Positions 1 through 9,234 are shown, counted from the first letter of the stretch. The stretch: DNA of 64,000 bases from an uncultured Dokdonia sp. (GCA_947503305.1 CANNDF010000005.1:372001-436000); one strand, 5' to 3'. Notes: generated by a model not told the origin, from the letters alone. Numbers and translations are program-made.

Positions 1-2
1 AG

Positions 3-656
3 ATAATTACTGGAGCGAATAAAAAATTGATTTTAGTTTCACCATACTTACAAATTTCAAAGACATTTTATGAAAGATTATTAGACGCTTCCAAACGAAA
101 TGTTTCTATCAAAATAATTTATGGAAAAGACGAACTGAAACCGAATGAAAAAAATTCACTTGCTGAATTAGGGAATCTGGAATTACTCTACTTTGAGAAC
201 TTACACGCAAAGTGTTATTTTAATGAACAAGAAATGGTTATTACATCAATGAATATGTATGAGTTTTCGGAGAAAAATAATCGTGAAATGGGAGTTTTCG
301 TTACTCGAAACAGTGACAAAAACTTGTTTGACAATGCAGTAAATGAGACGCTTTCAATAATTCAATCTTCAGAAATAATTCAGTTATCTAAAACTAAAAG
401 AAAACTATTTCAACCTAAAAGTAAAAACTCAAACGGAACTTATAAAAAGACAAAGCCAAAACGAGGTTATTGTATTAGATGTGAGGAACGAATTGAATAT
501 GAAGCTGAAAAACCGTATTGTTGGAGTTGCTTTGCTACTTGGTCTCAATTTGAAAATCCTGAATACGAAGAAAATGTATGTCATAGCTGTGGAGAATTTG
601 AATCGACTTCTATGATTAAACCTGAATGTTACGAATGTTATAAAGAAAATAAATAA
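3..656 (+). CDS. PLD-like protein with C-terminal zinc ribbons (5' partial)
   Basis: The reading frame is open to the left edge, so the N-terminus is missing; the first in-frame start-like codon (TTG at 27) is inside the conserved ILVSPYL strand and is not the real start. The visible part resembles the second half of a phospholipase D-like domain: an HxK motif (HAK) followed about 12 residues later by SMN, as in HKD-type folds. After a basic linker there are two pairs of CxxC motifs (CIRC/CWSC and CHSC/CYEC) that look like two small zinc ribbons. Such proteins are often nucleases or DNA-associated enzymes in restriction or defence loci, but that role is inferred, and no partner gene is visible because the locus runs off the window. 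It converges with the M24 peptidase gene. Confidence 0.7.
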   Translation: MITGANKKLILVSPYLQISKTFYERLLDASKRNVSIKIIYGKDELKPNEKNSLAELGNLELLYFENLHAKCYFNEQEMVITSMNMYEFSEKNNREMGVFVTRNSDKNLFDNAVNETLSIIQSSEIIQLSKTKRKLFQPKSKNSNGTYKKTKPKRGYCIRCEERIEYEAEKPYCWSCFATWSQFENPEYEENVCHSCGEFESTSMIKPECYECYKENK

Positions 657-711
657 AGCCAGTAGCCAAGAACATATATAAAAAATAGCGCGCTTTTTAT
701 ACAGTTATGTA

Positions 712-2031
712 CTACTCTATAAGTAGTAATTTTTCTTGTCTACCTGATACATACTTAAATCCATTACTTCCCCAAAAACCAGCTTCTTCTAACATGATAC
801 GTATATCTTTTTTCCATTCGAGAATGGTTACGGTCGTATTAAGTTCTATAGCATAAGTTGTATTTTCAAAAAGAGGATAATCTCCTGTACCAGGAACTCC
901 TCCCTGAGAATCCCACATTCCTATCGTAGGGCCTGCAGAATGTCCATACAACCCTAATGGGTGTGTATAAATAGCTGGCACATATGCACTTTCTCTTCCT
1001 TCTTGTAAAGATTTAATTAATATCTCGTTTCCTGTTTTTCCTGTTTTAAAATTTTTGGTCAATATATCTTGAATAGTGTTTCCGTCCTTAAATGCATTTA
1101 CCAAATACGAAGGCGCTTCCGACTCACCCTCTTTAAGCACATATGCATGTTGCTGGCAATCCGTATTTAATCGTAAATACGTAATTCCAAAATCGCAATG
1201 CAGTAAATCCCCTTTTTGTATTACTTTTCCTTCTGGTCTGTTTGAAAAGGATTCTATATGACTAGGCAATGCTTCTTCGTTACGTTGTATATCTACTGTA
1301 GGATGAAACCATGTTTCTAAGCCCATATCTGTAACACGTTGCCTTAGATACCAGACCACATCATCTGTAGTGGTGGTTCCTGGCTCAATTACGTCAGCAC
1401 TAAAAGCATCTTTGATAATATCATGCGTAATATCTACCAATTGTTCAAAATATTGCATTTCGAGTTGGGTTCGGGTTTCTATCCATCCTATTGCAAGCCT
1501 TTCTGCACTTACAATTCTATCCTTATACTTCTGAGGCAATACGTTTTCAAATGCATTATAATCTGTACGTACAATACCGTCTGCCAGTCCAAAATTATCT
1601 GAATAATTTATCCCTATTTTCTGTGGGTCCCGTTCTTTTATTATATCTACAAGGGCTTTCCATTGATCAGGTTCCTTTTCTTTATCCCAAGCAGATGTAA
1701 TACTCTTTCCTACATTGTATCTTGCTATGGCCAATTTTTCTATCGTATTTTTTTCTTTATTTCTATAGAATACTAATATGGTTCTTCTTCGTGCATTAAG
1801 CCATGTGGAAGGCAGCATTGTCCTTAAAACAGGATCTTCATTGTATTCCCTCGAAATAACGACCCACATATCTATTACTGTACGATCCATAAGCATAGGA
1901 AGTAAGGTATCAAAACGGTCTGCTAATATCTCATCTATCACCACGGCTCTTTCCCGTTCTGGTAATACCTGAGCAGAACTATAAAAAGAAATCAACACAA
2001 ATAGTATACTGTAATATATTTTAGATATCAT
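712..2031 (-). CDS. Exported M24 family metallopeptidase (Xaa-Pro aminopeptidase-like)
   Basis: A signal peptide (hydrophobic to SSAQ, residues 1-21) leads into an N-terminal creatinase-like domain and a C-terminal pita-bread M24 domain. Likely dinuclear metal ligands are D280 (HCDFG), D291 (NTDCQ), H364 (LYGHSAGP), E396 (AIELN) and E415 or E416 (MLEEAGF), so the enzyme should be active. Family members remove N-terminal residues ahead of proline or cleave other short peptides; the exact substrate cannot be read from sequence. The export signal suggests a periplasmic or surface role in peptide use. It is the last gene before the left-edge PLD gene and is read convergently with it. Confidence 0.85.
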   Translation of the reverse strand: MISKIYYSILFVLISFYSSAQVLPERERAVVIDEILADRFDTLLPMLMDRTVIDMWVVISREYNEDPVLRTMLPSTWLNARRRTILVFYRNKEKNTIEKLAIARYNVGKSITSAWDKEKEPDQWKALVDIIKERDPQKIGINYSDNFGLADGIVRTDYNAFENVLPQKYKDRIVSAERLAIGWIETRTQLEMQYFEQLVDITHDIIKDAFSADVIEPGTTTTDDVVWYLRQRVTDMGLETWFHPTVDIQRNEEALPSHIESFSNRPEGKVIQKGDLLHCDFGITYLRLNTDCQQHAYVLKEGESEAPSYLVNAFKDGNTIQDILTKNFKTGKTGNEILIKSLQEGRESAYVPAIYTHPLGLYGHSAGPTIGMWDSQGGVPGTGDYPLFENTTYAIELNTTVTILEWKKDIRIMLEEAGFWGSNGFKYVSGRQEKLLLIE

Positions 2032-2070
2032 AAGGCATTTATATTATATTCTTAAAAGTACATATAAAAT

Positions 2071-2096
2071 AAAAAAGAGCACTATAAAGTGCTCTT
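2071..2096 (-). terminator. Intrinsic terminator after the 154-aa gene
   Basis: Nine-bp arms AAGAGCACT / AGTGCTCTT separated by 4 nt, followed on the minus strand by a run of T. It lies just past the stop codon of the minus-strand gene at 2114-2578. Confidence 0.8.
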
Positions 2097-2113
2097 CTTA
2101 CTAAGGAATCGTA

Positions 2114-2578
2114 TTATCCTTTTTTATTTTTTCGTTTCTTTTTTTTATCCTTTTTCTTCTTCTCTTTGCCTTTAGTCCCAAACTGTTCTTCGATAAGGAT
2201 TTGTTCTACCTGATCTTGACTAAACACTTCTTTAAGCGACTTTTCAAATTTCTTTTGCTCTGCATTGATAAGCTCTCTTTTATCATCAAACTTTAATTCA
2301 GGGTCAAACTCTATATCTACTTTTGCAGTGTAATAATCTTTTAGATACGTACGGAGTACTTCCTTTTCAAATACATCTATATCAATAATACCCATATAAA
2401 AATCGGCACGCTCTAAGCTCATTTGATTTACATCTGGTTTCTGAGGTTCTCCTGCTTGAAAATTTCTTGCTGGTGGAGAATATCCTCGCTGTCCTCTTTG
2501 TATACTATTTAAGTTTTGAGCATCTACAGAAAAACTTCCTATAAAAAGTATAAGTCCTACAACTATTATGTATTTCAT
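2114..2578 (-). CDS. Exported protein of unknown function, lysine-rich tail
   Basis: I do not recognise this 154-aa protein. It has a signal peptide ending at DAQ (about residue 21) and a central charged helical region of about 80 residues (ADFYMGIIDID, FEKEVLRTYLKDYY, AEQKKFEKSLKEVF). The C-terminal 20 or so residues are almost all lysine. The helical part resembles the small periplasmic stress or metal-responsive proteins common in Flavobacteria that count on short helical repeats, but this is only a resemblance. A terminator follows directly, and the promoter is probably in the 70-nt gap before it. The polylysine tail could bind nucleic acid or anionic surface polymers. Confidence 0.6.
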   Translation of the reverse strand: MKYIIVVGLILFIGSFSVDAQNLNSIQRGQRGYSPPARNFQAGEPQKPDVNQMSLERADFYMGIIDIDVFEKEVLRTYLKDYYTAKVDIEFDPELKFDDKRELINAEQKKFEKSLKEVFSQDQVEQILIEEQFGTKGKEKKKKDKKKKRKNKKG

Positions 2579-2648
2579 GTCAAAATTAATTTATTGCAAA
2601 GATGCAGTTTTTTATTTTATTAACCCCTATTCAAAAACGATGCCTAAA

Positions 2649-3302
2649 TTAATTTTCATCTTTAATAATTTCTAATACTTCGGGTAAAATACTGAGTGCT
2701 GTAATAGCAATAGCGCCTCCTAGTTTATAATTACCATTAGCTTGTTGTGTTTTATGTTCTTTTGTCTGTTTTTGTGAAGTGGGTTCTATTTGAGTCTTAT
2801 TTGCTGTTATGTTTTCTGTCACTTGTGTATTACTACGAAGCATTACTACTCGATTTATGGCATTTACATCATGATGTTGCTCAGTATACGTATAGGCAAT
2901 ATCAATCCCGTCATGTCGTAGATCCTGAGTCTCATGTTGGTACAGTTTTTCTATTGTTTTTAAAATCACATCAGCTTCAGACACTTCTGTATGAGGTAAA
3001 AGCAGATGATTTGTAATTCCATAAGTTCCTATAGCAATCTTATCTTTTGGGTTTAATCGCTTTAATAATAAGGCTATTCCTTGGTTAAGAAAAAAGCGTT
3101 GATCTGCATCCATCATAGCGGTCTTTATCTCTATGAGGAGATATATCTGTTGTGTTTCTTCACTAGGTAAAAAATCTGCAGCATAAGTGATAAGCTCACT
3201 CCCTTTTATACTATTTGTTACAATATCTTGTCCTAAACTCTTTTGCGTATACATCTGTATTACAACAAATACCAGAAATGTATATATAATGTCTTTTCTC
3301 AT
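2649..3302 (-). CDS. Exported protein with degenerate von Willebrand A-like fold
   Basis: An N-terminal signal peptide (to about residue 24, SLGQD) precedes a region whose order resembles a VWA domain: a hydrophobic strand (QIYLLIEIKTAMM), helix, then KDKIAIGTYG like the second VWA strand, and RVVMLRSN like the strand that normally carries the metal-contacting TDG. The metal-ion-dependent adhesion site (DxSxS) is absent, with EIKTAM at that position. After a hydrophilic linker rich in Gln, Thr and Lys there is a short C-terminal hydrophobic segment (GGAIAITALSILPEVL) that may be a membrane anchor. The function is unknown and the VWA assignment is tentative. Confidence 0.55.
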   Translation of the reverse strand: MRKDIIYTFLVFVVIQMYTQKSLGQDIVTNSIKGSELITYAADFLPSEETQQIYLLIEIKTAMMDADQRFFLNQGIALLLKRLNPKDKIAIGTYGITNHLLLPHTEVSEADVILKTIEKLYQHETQDLRHDGIDIAYTYTEQHHDVNAINRVVMLRSNTQVTENITANKTQIEPTSQKQTKEHKTQQANGNYKLGGAIAITALSILPEVLEIIKDEN

Positions 3303-3415
3303 CGGTATGGATTTTTAAATTCAATCCAAACCTACTTCAGAATGTTATTTTATAAAATGATAAATGAGGGAGTCGTATATCTGATTGAGGCAAATATCTG
3401 TTATTCTTAAATATT

Positions 3416-4510
3416 TCAAGCAAGCCCTAATGCGCTACGGACTGTCTGACCTCTTTGAAGCTTGCCATTTTCAGTACGTGTAAATCTAGGAATAGGAATT
3501 ATTACTTTAGGAAATTCATAGGCTCCAAAAGCTGACATATCATAATCGGATGCCGTAAAAGCAAATGCTTCCTCCTGTTCTACAAAGAGCACCAATTTTT
3601 CTCCTAATGCATCGTCGGGTAATCCAGCTACAAAAAATGGTATATCTATCATCGGAGCCAATTTCTGTTCTATTTGTTCTGGATGTAATTTAATCCCGCC
3701 ACTGTTTATCACATTATCTATACGCCCTAACCAAATAAATTTTTTGTAGGTTAATAATTCTACTAAGTCATTTGTTACAACGGGGTCACTACTCACCATA
3801 GGTGCCTTGATAACAAGGCATTGCCTATCATCCATACTCAAACTTACCTTAGAAAGTGCCTTAAAAGGAAGTATCCCCTCTTTTTTCTTCTTAGGATTGA
3901 CACGTCTTGCTGCTATATGAGTTACTGTTTCTGTCATTCCATAGGTCTCATATATCTTGGTAGATACATTCTGTACTCGTTGTACAAGTGATGGAGATAT
4001 ACTCCCACCCCCCACAATAAGTTTTGTAAGTAAATGCAAGCGAGATAAAGAGTTGTCTAGTTGCAGCGGTGTCATTGCACAAAACTCATAGCGTCTATAG
4101 ACATTATCAAGTGGGTTTGCCTTAGGTTGTGCCATATCGATATGCCATCCTAAAACCAACGCTCTTACTAGCATCATTTTCCCAGCTATGTATGCCGCAG
4201 GAAGACAAAGCAATACTGTTGTTTTCTCAGGTAATTTAAAGTGCTTTGCTGTCGCTTTTGCACTATACACCATATGAATTTTTTTGACTTTAATGGTTTT
4301 AGGAACTCCAGTCGATCCTGAAGTATGAACCCGTATATATTTTTTATCGTTAAGCCAGTCTAGTAAAAAGCTACCTACAGATTCTTCATAGGGTTCTCCT
4401 TCCTTTATAAATTCATAGGCTTGCGCACGAAGAGATTCAATGGAATGCTGGATGCCATTGAGTTTAAATTTAGGATGTACGCGTACGTACCGTTCTGGAT
4501 TGTTTACCAT
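3416..4510 (-). CDS. menE: o-Succinylbenzoate-CoA ligase (menaquinone synthesis)
   Basis: Adenylate-forming enzyme that activates o-succinylbenzoate with CoA in menaquinone synthesis. The motifs of the superfamily are present in order: the P-loop HTSGSTGVPK (about residues 62-71 from this start), YETYGMTE, WLGRIDNVINSGG and the C-terminal ENGKLQR with the catalytic lysine. At about 364 aa it is shorter than typical acyl-CoA ligases, as usual for the flavobacterial form. I chose the ATG at 4510 because the homologous N-terminus starts shortly before FKLNG; an in-frame GTG at 4531 would add seven residues. It is the last gene of menA-menC-CPBP-menE, all on the minus strand. Confidence 0.85.
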   Translation of the reverse strand: MVNNPERYVRVHPKFKLNGIQHSIESLRAQAYEFIKEGEPYEESVGSFLLDWLNDKKYIRVHTSGSTGVPKTIKVKKIHMVYSAKATAKHFKLPEKTTVLLCLPAAYIAGKMMLVRALVLGWHIDMAQPKANPLDNVYRRYEFCAMTPLQLDNSLSRLHLLTKLIVGGGSISPSLVQRVQNVSTKIYETYGMTETVTHIAARRVNPKKKKEGILPFKALSKVSLSMDDRQCLVIKAPMVSSDPVVTNDLVELLTYKKFIWLGRIDNVINSGGIKLHPEQIEQKLAPMIDIPFFVAGLPDDALGEKLVLFVEQEEAFAFTASDYDMSAFGAYEFPKVIIPIPRFTRTENGKLQRGQTVRSALGLA

Positions 4511-4574
4511 AAGATCCCAAAATAGATACACTTTGTAAATCTAAAGTTACCAAGATGTAATGCTATTATTAAAG

Positions 4575-5519
4575 TTACAAAATCTCTTGCTTAGGAGCAT
4601 CTACTCGGCCTGTTAACTTTTCTTTCCAGTTAGTCCATTTGTACTTTTTTGCAAATACAAACGTAAGGATAGGAAGAACGATAAAAATAGGAACAATTTG
4701 ACCAATTGCCGATGGCTCTGAGACATCTAGAAATACAGAATTTGTTTGAAGTGCAGTCCAATCTGAAGTAACCAGTAAAGCGATGATCATATTATTTGCC
4801 GCATGAAAACCTAAAGCAAGTTCCATTCCATCATCCATTAATGTAATAATCCCAAGAAACAACCCTAAGCCTATATAAACAGATAACACACTATATCCTA
4901 GCTTTTCAATTTCTGGGTTAAAAGCATGCATCAACCCAAAAATAAGAGAAGTTAGTATCAAAGGGGTTGCTCTATTTTTTGCAACTACACCAATGCCTTG
5001 CATTAAATATCCTCTAAATAAAAATTCTTCAAAACTCGTTTGCAAAGGCAACAAAATCAATGTTATGGCCAGTAATCCTAGGAAAGGCATCAAGTTAAAA
5101 TTCCATTGTAAATCTTCGGGAGCTAGGTAATATGCAATAACTGTTGTGATTATAGAAAACGCAGCCCATATTCCAAAGGCAAAAAACACACGTTTCCAAT
5201 CCAATGTAGCTCTTGCAGTAAGCAATGCTGTAAATCGTTGTTTATGTAAATATTTTACGACAGGAACTAATGCTATGAGACCACCTATAAATGTAAACAA
5301 GACCAGGATCAAATACAGGTTACTTTCTCCTTCAAAGAGACTTACAAAATTATCTTCTGCTCCTTCTAATAGTTGGCTAGGAGAATCTACTCGCATCATA
5401 ACCCCTCCCATTAATGGGATAGCCCCTATGAGTTGCCATCCTATAAAGAAAATAATAAAAAAACCTACTAGATATCTCCATCCTTCATGTAAACTTTTAT
5501 ACGCCTGTTCTATATACAT
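4575..5519 (-). CDS. CPBP family intramembrane metalloprotease (CAAX-like)
   Basis: A polytopic membrane protein with about seven or eight hydrophobic segments. Motif 1 of the CPBP/Rce1-like family is clear as SFEEFLFRG (E164, E165, R169), followed by FGLMHAFNP (motif 2 histidine) and FHAANNM (motif 3). Family members are glutamate-dependent intramembrane proteases, and in bacteria some process peptides or protect against bacteriocins. It sits two nucleotides after menC and before menE inside a menaquinone operon, with no obvious biochemical reason for that placement. The substrate is unknown. Confidence 0.85.
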   Translation of the reverse strand: MYIEQAYKSLHEGWRYLVGFFIIFFIGWQLIGAIPLMGGVMMRVDSPSQLLEGAEDNFVSLFEGESNLYLILVLFTFIGGLIALVPVVKYLHKQRFTALLTARATLDWKRVFFAFGIWAAFSIITTVIAYYLAPEDLQWNFNLMPFLGLLAITLILLPLQTSFEEFLFRGYLMQGIGVVAKNRATPLILTSLIFGLMHAFNPEIEKLGYSVLSVYIGLGLFLGIITLMDDGMELALGFHAANNMIIALLVTSDWTALQTNSVFLDVSEPSAIGQIVPIFIVLPILTFVFAKKYKWTNWKEKLTGRVDAPKQEIL

Positions 5520-5521
5520 AC

Positions 5522-6559
5522 TTAACTTATTTTAAAATCCCAATTTTTATGATTGTTATATATTAATTGTCCGCCATTTACTTCTAGAGGTGCTTCAATA
5601 TTATTTGTAAAAAGACCTCCAGTTCCAAGTCCTTGATGTCCTTTTGCCTTTAATTCATAGGTCCATTGTGCAATGGCATTAAGCCCTATATTACTTTCTA
5701 ATGCAGAAGTAATCCACCAGCCTATTCCTAATGAAGCTGCAATATCAATCCACTCTTTACTTCCTTTGTACCCCCCTACAAAACTTGGTTTCAAGATAAT
5801 GTATTGAGGGCGTATAGTTTGTAGTAATTCCCGTTTTTTTGTTACAGTCGTTATCCCAATTAATTCTTCGTCCAGAGCTATAGGCGTTAATGGATAAGCA
5901 CATAATTTTCGCATACTATCCCAATCTCCAGATTTAATAGGTTGTTCGATAGAATGAATATCTAATTCGGCAAGTTGAAATAAGACTTCTTTTGCTTTCG
6001 CGAAAGCAAACGCCCCATTGGCATCCACTCGTAACGTTACTGTATTTGCATCATAATGTTTACGTATCATCTGCAATAATTGCATCTCTTTGTCGACGTC
6101 TATAGCACCTATCTTCATCTTGATGCAATCAAAACCTGTGTGTAGCTTTTCATCTATTTGTTCCTTCATGAATACCTCATCCCCCATCCAGATTAATCCG
6201 TTAATAGGAATCGTATCTTCTCCTGAAGTATATTTTGATGGAAAAAGTACAAATGGGTCTTGTGCTTCTAGCGACAAAAATGCCATCTCTACTCCAAATT
6301 GAATACTAGGATACTCGCTAAGTGCATCCCATAAAATCTCTGGTCCTTGATCTATATGTGCGCATGTCCAACGCAATTTTTCTTCATAATCTGGTCGATC
6401 ATCATAACTTAGTCCTCGTAATATACCACACTCCCCTATTCCTTTTTTTTGCCCATCAGTAATAACAATAAACCAAGTTTCTTTTGTTTTAAGGACACCG
6501 CGAGAGGTCCCGCTAGGTCGTTTAAAATCTAGAATGTATTTATGATAATTTGCTTTCAA
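5522..6559 (-). CDS. menC: o-Succinylbenzoate synthase, enolase superfamily
   Basis: Dehydrates SHCHC to o-succinylbenzoate. It shows the enolase-superfamily barrel signature: KMKIG (KxK catalytic lysine), then metal ligands in LRVDANGAF, IEQP and LDEEL, then ILKPSFVGG with the second lysine. The start overlaps the end of menA by 4 nt (ATGA), implying translational coupling. Related enzymes of this superfamily include dipeptide epimerases, but the menA/menE context fixes the call. The gene contains one copy of the 14-bp palindrome at 5994-6007, read as AFAKA within the third metal-ligand strand region. Confidence 0.87.
   Translation of the reverse strand: MKANYHKYILDFKRPSGTSRGVLKTKETWFIVITDGQKKGIGECGILRGLSYDDRPDYEEKLRWTCAHIDQGPEILWDALSEYPSIQFGVEMAFLSLEAQDPFVLFPSKYTSGEDTIPINGLIWMGDEVFMKEQIDEKLHTGFDCIKMKIGAIDVDKEMQLLQMIRKHYDANTVTLRVDANGAFAFAKAKEVLFQLAELDIHSIEQPIKSGDWDSMRKLCAYPLTPIALDEELIGITTVTKKRELLQTIRPQYIILKPSFVGGYKGSKEWIDIAASLGIGWWITSALESNIGLNAIAQWTYELKAKGHQGLGTGGLFTNNIEAPLEVNGGQLIYNNHKNWDFKIS
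5994..6007. repeat. Palindrome GCTTTCGCGAAAGC, copy 1 (in menC)
   Basis: Exact 14-bp palindrome, extended to 20 bp (5991-6010, TTTGC...GCAAA). On the menC strand it reads AFAKA. Confidence 0.95.
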
Positions 6560-7476
6560 TTTGTAGGATTAAAAATGAAAAAAGAAATCCCAAAAAACAG
6601 TACAGAAAGTAAAAATGTAGCAAGTGCTACTACTTTTAATTGCGGGTCTAAAATCTTATGGTCTTTGGCTTTTTGTACTTTAACAAAATGAAAAGATAAC
6701 GGAAAAAATGCCAAACAACTCACATATAAAATAGGCTGAGCTGTCGATAATATTAAATATCCTATCCAACTCAAAATAGCAAAGCCCAATAAAGCATTGT
6801 GGTATCGCACCGCGCCTGTAGCACCTAATATCACTGCCATTGTATTCTTCCCTGCTTTTTGATCACTTTCTCGATCTCGCATATTATTAAGATGTAATAC
6901 TACTGCAGATAATAGTCCTATACTCATAGCTCCTAAAAAGTTGGGTAATACTAGTTGTTTGGTATATAAAAAATAAGACCCCATAACCCCTACAATCCCA
7001 AAAAAGATAAATACAAAAACATCTCCCAGACCGCGATATCCATATGCACTTTTACCTACCGTATATTTTATAGCAGCAATGATCGCCATAAAACCTAAAA
7101 TAAAATAAACAATAGACAACACAAACTGATGACTCTCAAAAGCTGTATAAATTAATAAGATGACTATCACTAGCGTAATAATCGTAGTAATAATAATACC
7201 CTTTTTGAGATCTGAAGCCGTAAGCAATCCACTTTGCATGGCCCTCGCTGGCCCTACTCTATCTTGATTATCTGTCCCCTTAACACCATCGCCATAGTCA
7301 TTTGCATAGTTTGATAAAACCTGAAACCCGAGAGTAGCCGCTAGGGTTAGTGTAAAAATAAAAACATCAAAAAACCCATCACCTACAGCCATACCTCCTC
7401 CTACTAATATTCCAGAAATTGAAAGCGGTAACGTACGTAATCTCGCGGCTTGCATCCAAGCTTTTACAGATGGCAT
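6556..7476 (-). CDS. menA: 1,4-Dihydroxy-2-naphthoate polyprenyltransferase
   Basis: UbiA-family membrane prenyltransferase that attaches the isoprenoid tail to DHNA to make demethylmenaquinone. The first aspartate motif is NDYGDGVKGTD (about residues 59-69), followed by DRVGPARAM; the second is NNMRDRESDQKAGK (near residue 200). About eight or nine hydrophobic segments are visible. It is the first gene of the four-gene minus-strand operon and overlaps menC by 4 nt. It is read divergently from the GH13 gene, with a minus-strand -7 box in the shared 76-nt gap. Confidence 0.92.
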   Translation of the reverse strand: MPSVKAWMQAARLRTLPLSISGILVGGGMAVGDGFFDVFIFTLTLAATLGFQVLSNYANDYGDGVKGTDNQDRVGPARAMQSGLLTASDLKKGIIITTIITLVIVILLIYTAFESHQFVLSIVYFILGFMAIIAAIKYTVGKSAYGYRGLGDVFVFIFFGIVGVMGSYFLYTKQLVLPNFLGAMSIGLLSAVVLHLNNMRDRESDQKAGKNTMAVILGATGAVRYHNALLGFAILSWIGYLILSTAQPILYVSCLAFFPLSFHFVKVQKAKDHKILDPQLKVVALATFLLSVLFFGISFFIFNPTN

Positions 7477-7495
7477 AGATGGTTTTTTGTGTATT

Positions 7496-7503
7496 CAAAA
7501 ATA
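7496..7503 (-). promoter_or_regulatory. Probable -7 box of the menA operon
   Basis: On the minus strand the sequence is TATTTTTG, a full match to the Bacteroidota -7 consensus TAnnTTTG, 20 nt before the menA start. No well-placed -33 TTG is obvious. Confidence 0.45.
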
Positions 7504-7552
7504 CTTATTTTCCTTACAATTTTAGTAGCTTAGCCTTTAAATAAAATCAATC

Positions 7553-9229
7553 ATGAATAAAACTTCCTTTTTATCACTACTACTGCTAGTTCTCATTCTA
7601 GTAGGATGCAAGAAAGACAGTAATGTAACCTCTACTCAAGAAGAACTTGTCACACAATCCGAAATCAAACCTTTTTTTTGGGAAGCAGCAAACATGTATT
7701 TCCTACTAACAGATCGTTTTAATAATGGAGATACAACTAATGATGTACACTTTAATCGCACAAAAGAACCTGCTGTACTTCGTGGTTTTGAAGGAGGCGA
7801 TTTAAAAGGAATTCAAAACAAAATAGAAGAAGGGTATTTTACAGACTTGGGCGTAAATGCTATCTGGTTTACACCTGTAGTTGAACAAGTACATGGTGAG
7901 GTAGATGAAGGCACTGGTCTTACCTATGGATATCACGGATATTGGACAAAAGATTGGACACAACTCGATCCAAACTTTGGTACTATGGAAGAACTAAAAG
8001 CTGTGGTGGAAAGTGCCCATAAAGCAGGCATTCGTATTGTAATGGATGTTGTCTTAAATCATACAGGACCTGTAACTCAACAAGATCCATTCTGGGGATC
8101 AGACTGGGCTCGAGAAGACCCTAACTGTGCATTCTCAAATTACAAGAATACTACAGAATGTAGTCTTGTAGAAAACCTACCCGATATACTCTCTGAAAGT
8201 ACACAAGAAGTTGAGATCCCTAAACTACTTGCTGACAAATGGAAAGCAGAAGGTCGCTATGAACAAGAAATGCAAGAGCTAGACACTTTCTTTACAACAA
8301 ATAGCTATGCAAAAACTCCCCGTAATTATATCATAAAATGGCTTACCGATTATATACATGAAATGGGTATAGATGCTTTTAGAGTAGATACTGCAAAACA
8401 TGTAGACGAAGCCTCGTGGGTTGTATTGCGCAAAGAAGCAGATAAGGCCTTTGCCGCCTATAAAAAAGCACATCCAGAAAAAGTACTTGACACCAATCCT
8501 TTTTTTATGCTTGGAGAAGTATATAATTATTCTGTAGATGGAGGGCGTTCATTTGATTTTGGAGATGGTACAAAGGTAGATTACTTCTCAAATGGGTTTG
8601 ACAACTTAATAAATTTTCAATTTAAATATGATGCAAAAGGATCATACGAAGCTCTTTTTAGTAAATATGATAGCATTAATAGAACATCTCACAAAGGAAA
8701 AAGCATTACAAATTATGCTACCTCTCATGATGACGGTCAGCCCTTTGATCAAGATCGAAGTCTTGCAAAAGAGACAGGGACCCGACTATTACTAACCCCT
8801 GGAATCTCACAGATATACTATGGAGATGAATCTGCGCGTAGCCTTATTATAGAAGGCACAAATGGAGATGCCACGCTTCGTAGTTTTATGAATTGGGAAG
8901 ATCACACTACTCCAGAAACAAAAGAGGTATTATCACATTGGAAAAAACTAGGAACTTTTAGAGGGAATCATCCATCCGTTGGAGCAGGAACTCATACCAT
9001 GCTTAGCGAGTCTCCTTATGTTTTCAGTAGACATTTTGAAAACGATGATTATACAGACCATGTTGTTATAGGGCTTGATCTCCCCTTAGGGAATAAAGAG
9101 ATTATGGTGGGTACCGCTTTCGCGAAAGCGAAACAACTCACAGATACATATTCAGGTCAAAAAGTAGACGTTATCGATGGAAAAGTGACTATAGACTCTC
9201 CATATACGATTGTTCTATTAGAAAAATAG
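7553..9229 (+). CDS. GH13 alpha-amylase family lipoprotein
   Basis: Glycoside hydrolase of the alpha-amylase family. It has a lipoprotein signal with lipobox LVGC (C19), so it is likely tethered in the periplasm or on the outer membrane. The four conserved GH13 regions are visible: DVVLNH (about 165-170), GIDAFRVDTAKH with nucleophile D279, GEVYN with acid/base E322, and TSHDD with D393. Length 558 aa is normal for a single-domain GH13 with a C-terminal beta domain. No other polysaccharide-utilisation genes (SusC/SusD) are beside it, so the substrate (starch, glycogen or maltodextrin) is inferred. A copy of the 14-bp palindrome near the 3' end encodes AFAKA. Confidence 0.9.
   Translation: MNKTSFLSLLLLVLILVGCKKDSNVTSTQEELVTQSEIKPFFWEAANMYFLLTDRFNNGDTTNDVHFNRTKEPAVLRGFEGGDLKGIQNKIEEGYFTDLGVNAIWFTPVVEQVHGEVDEGTGLTYGYHGYWTKDWTQLDPNFGTMEELKAVVESAHKAGIRIVMDVVLNHTGPVTQQDPFWGSDWAREDPNCAFSNYKNTTECSLVENLPDILSESTQEVEIPKLLADKWKAEGRYEQEMQELDTFFTTNSYAKTPRNYIIKWLTDYIHEMGIDAFRVDTAKHVDEASWVVLRKEADKAFAAYKKAHPEKVLDTNPFFMLGEVYNYSVDGGRSFDFGDGTKVDYFSNGFDNLINFQFKYDAKGSYEALFSKYDSINRTSHKGKSITNYATSHDDGQPFDQDRSLAKETGTRLLLTPGISQIYYGDESARSLIIEGTNGDATLRSFMNWEDHTTPETKEVLSHWKKLGTFRGNHPSVGAGTHTMLSESPYVFSRHFENDDYTDHVVIGLDLPLGNKEIMVGTAFAKAKQLTDTYSGQKVDVIDGKVTIDSPYTIVLLEK
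9116..9129. repeat. Palindrome GCTTTCGCGAAAGC, copy 2 (in GH13 gene)
   Basis: Exact copy with flanking C/G making a 16-bp palindrome (9115-9130); read as AFAKA. Confidence 0.95.
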
Positions 9230-9234
9230 GAAAT

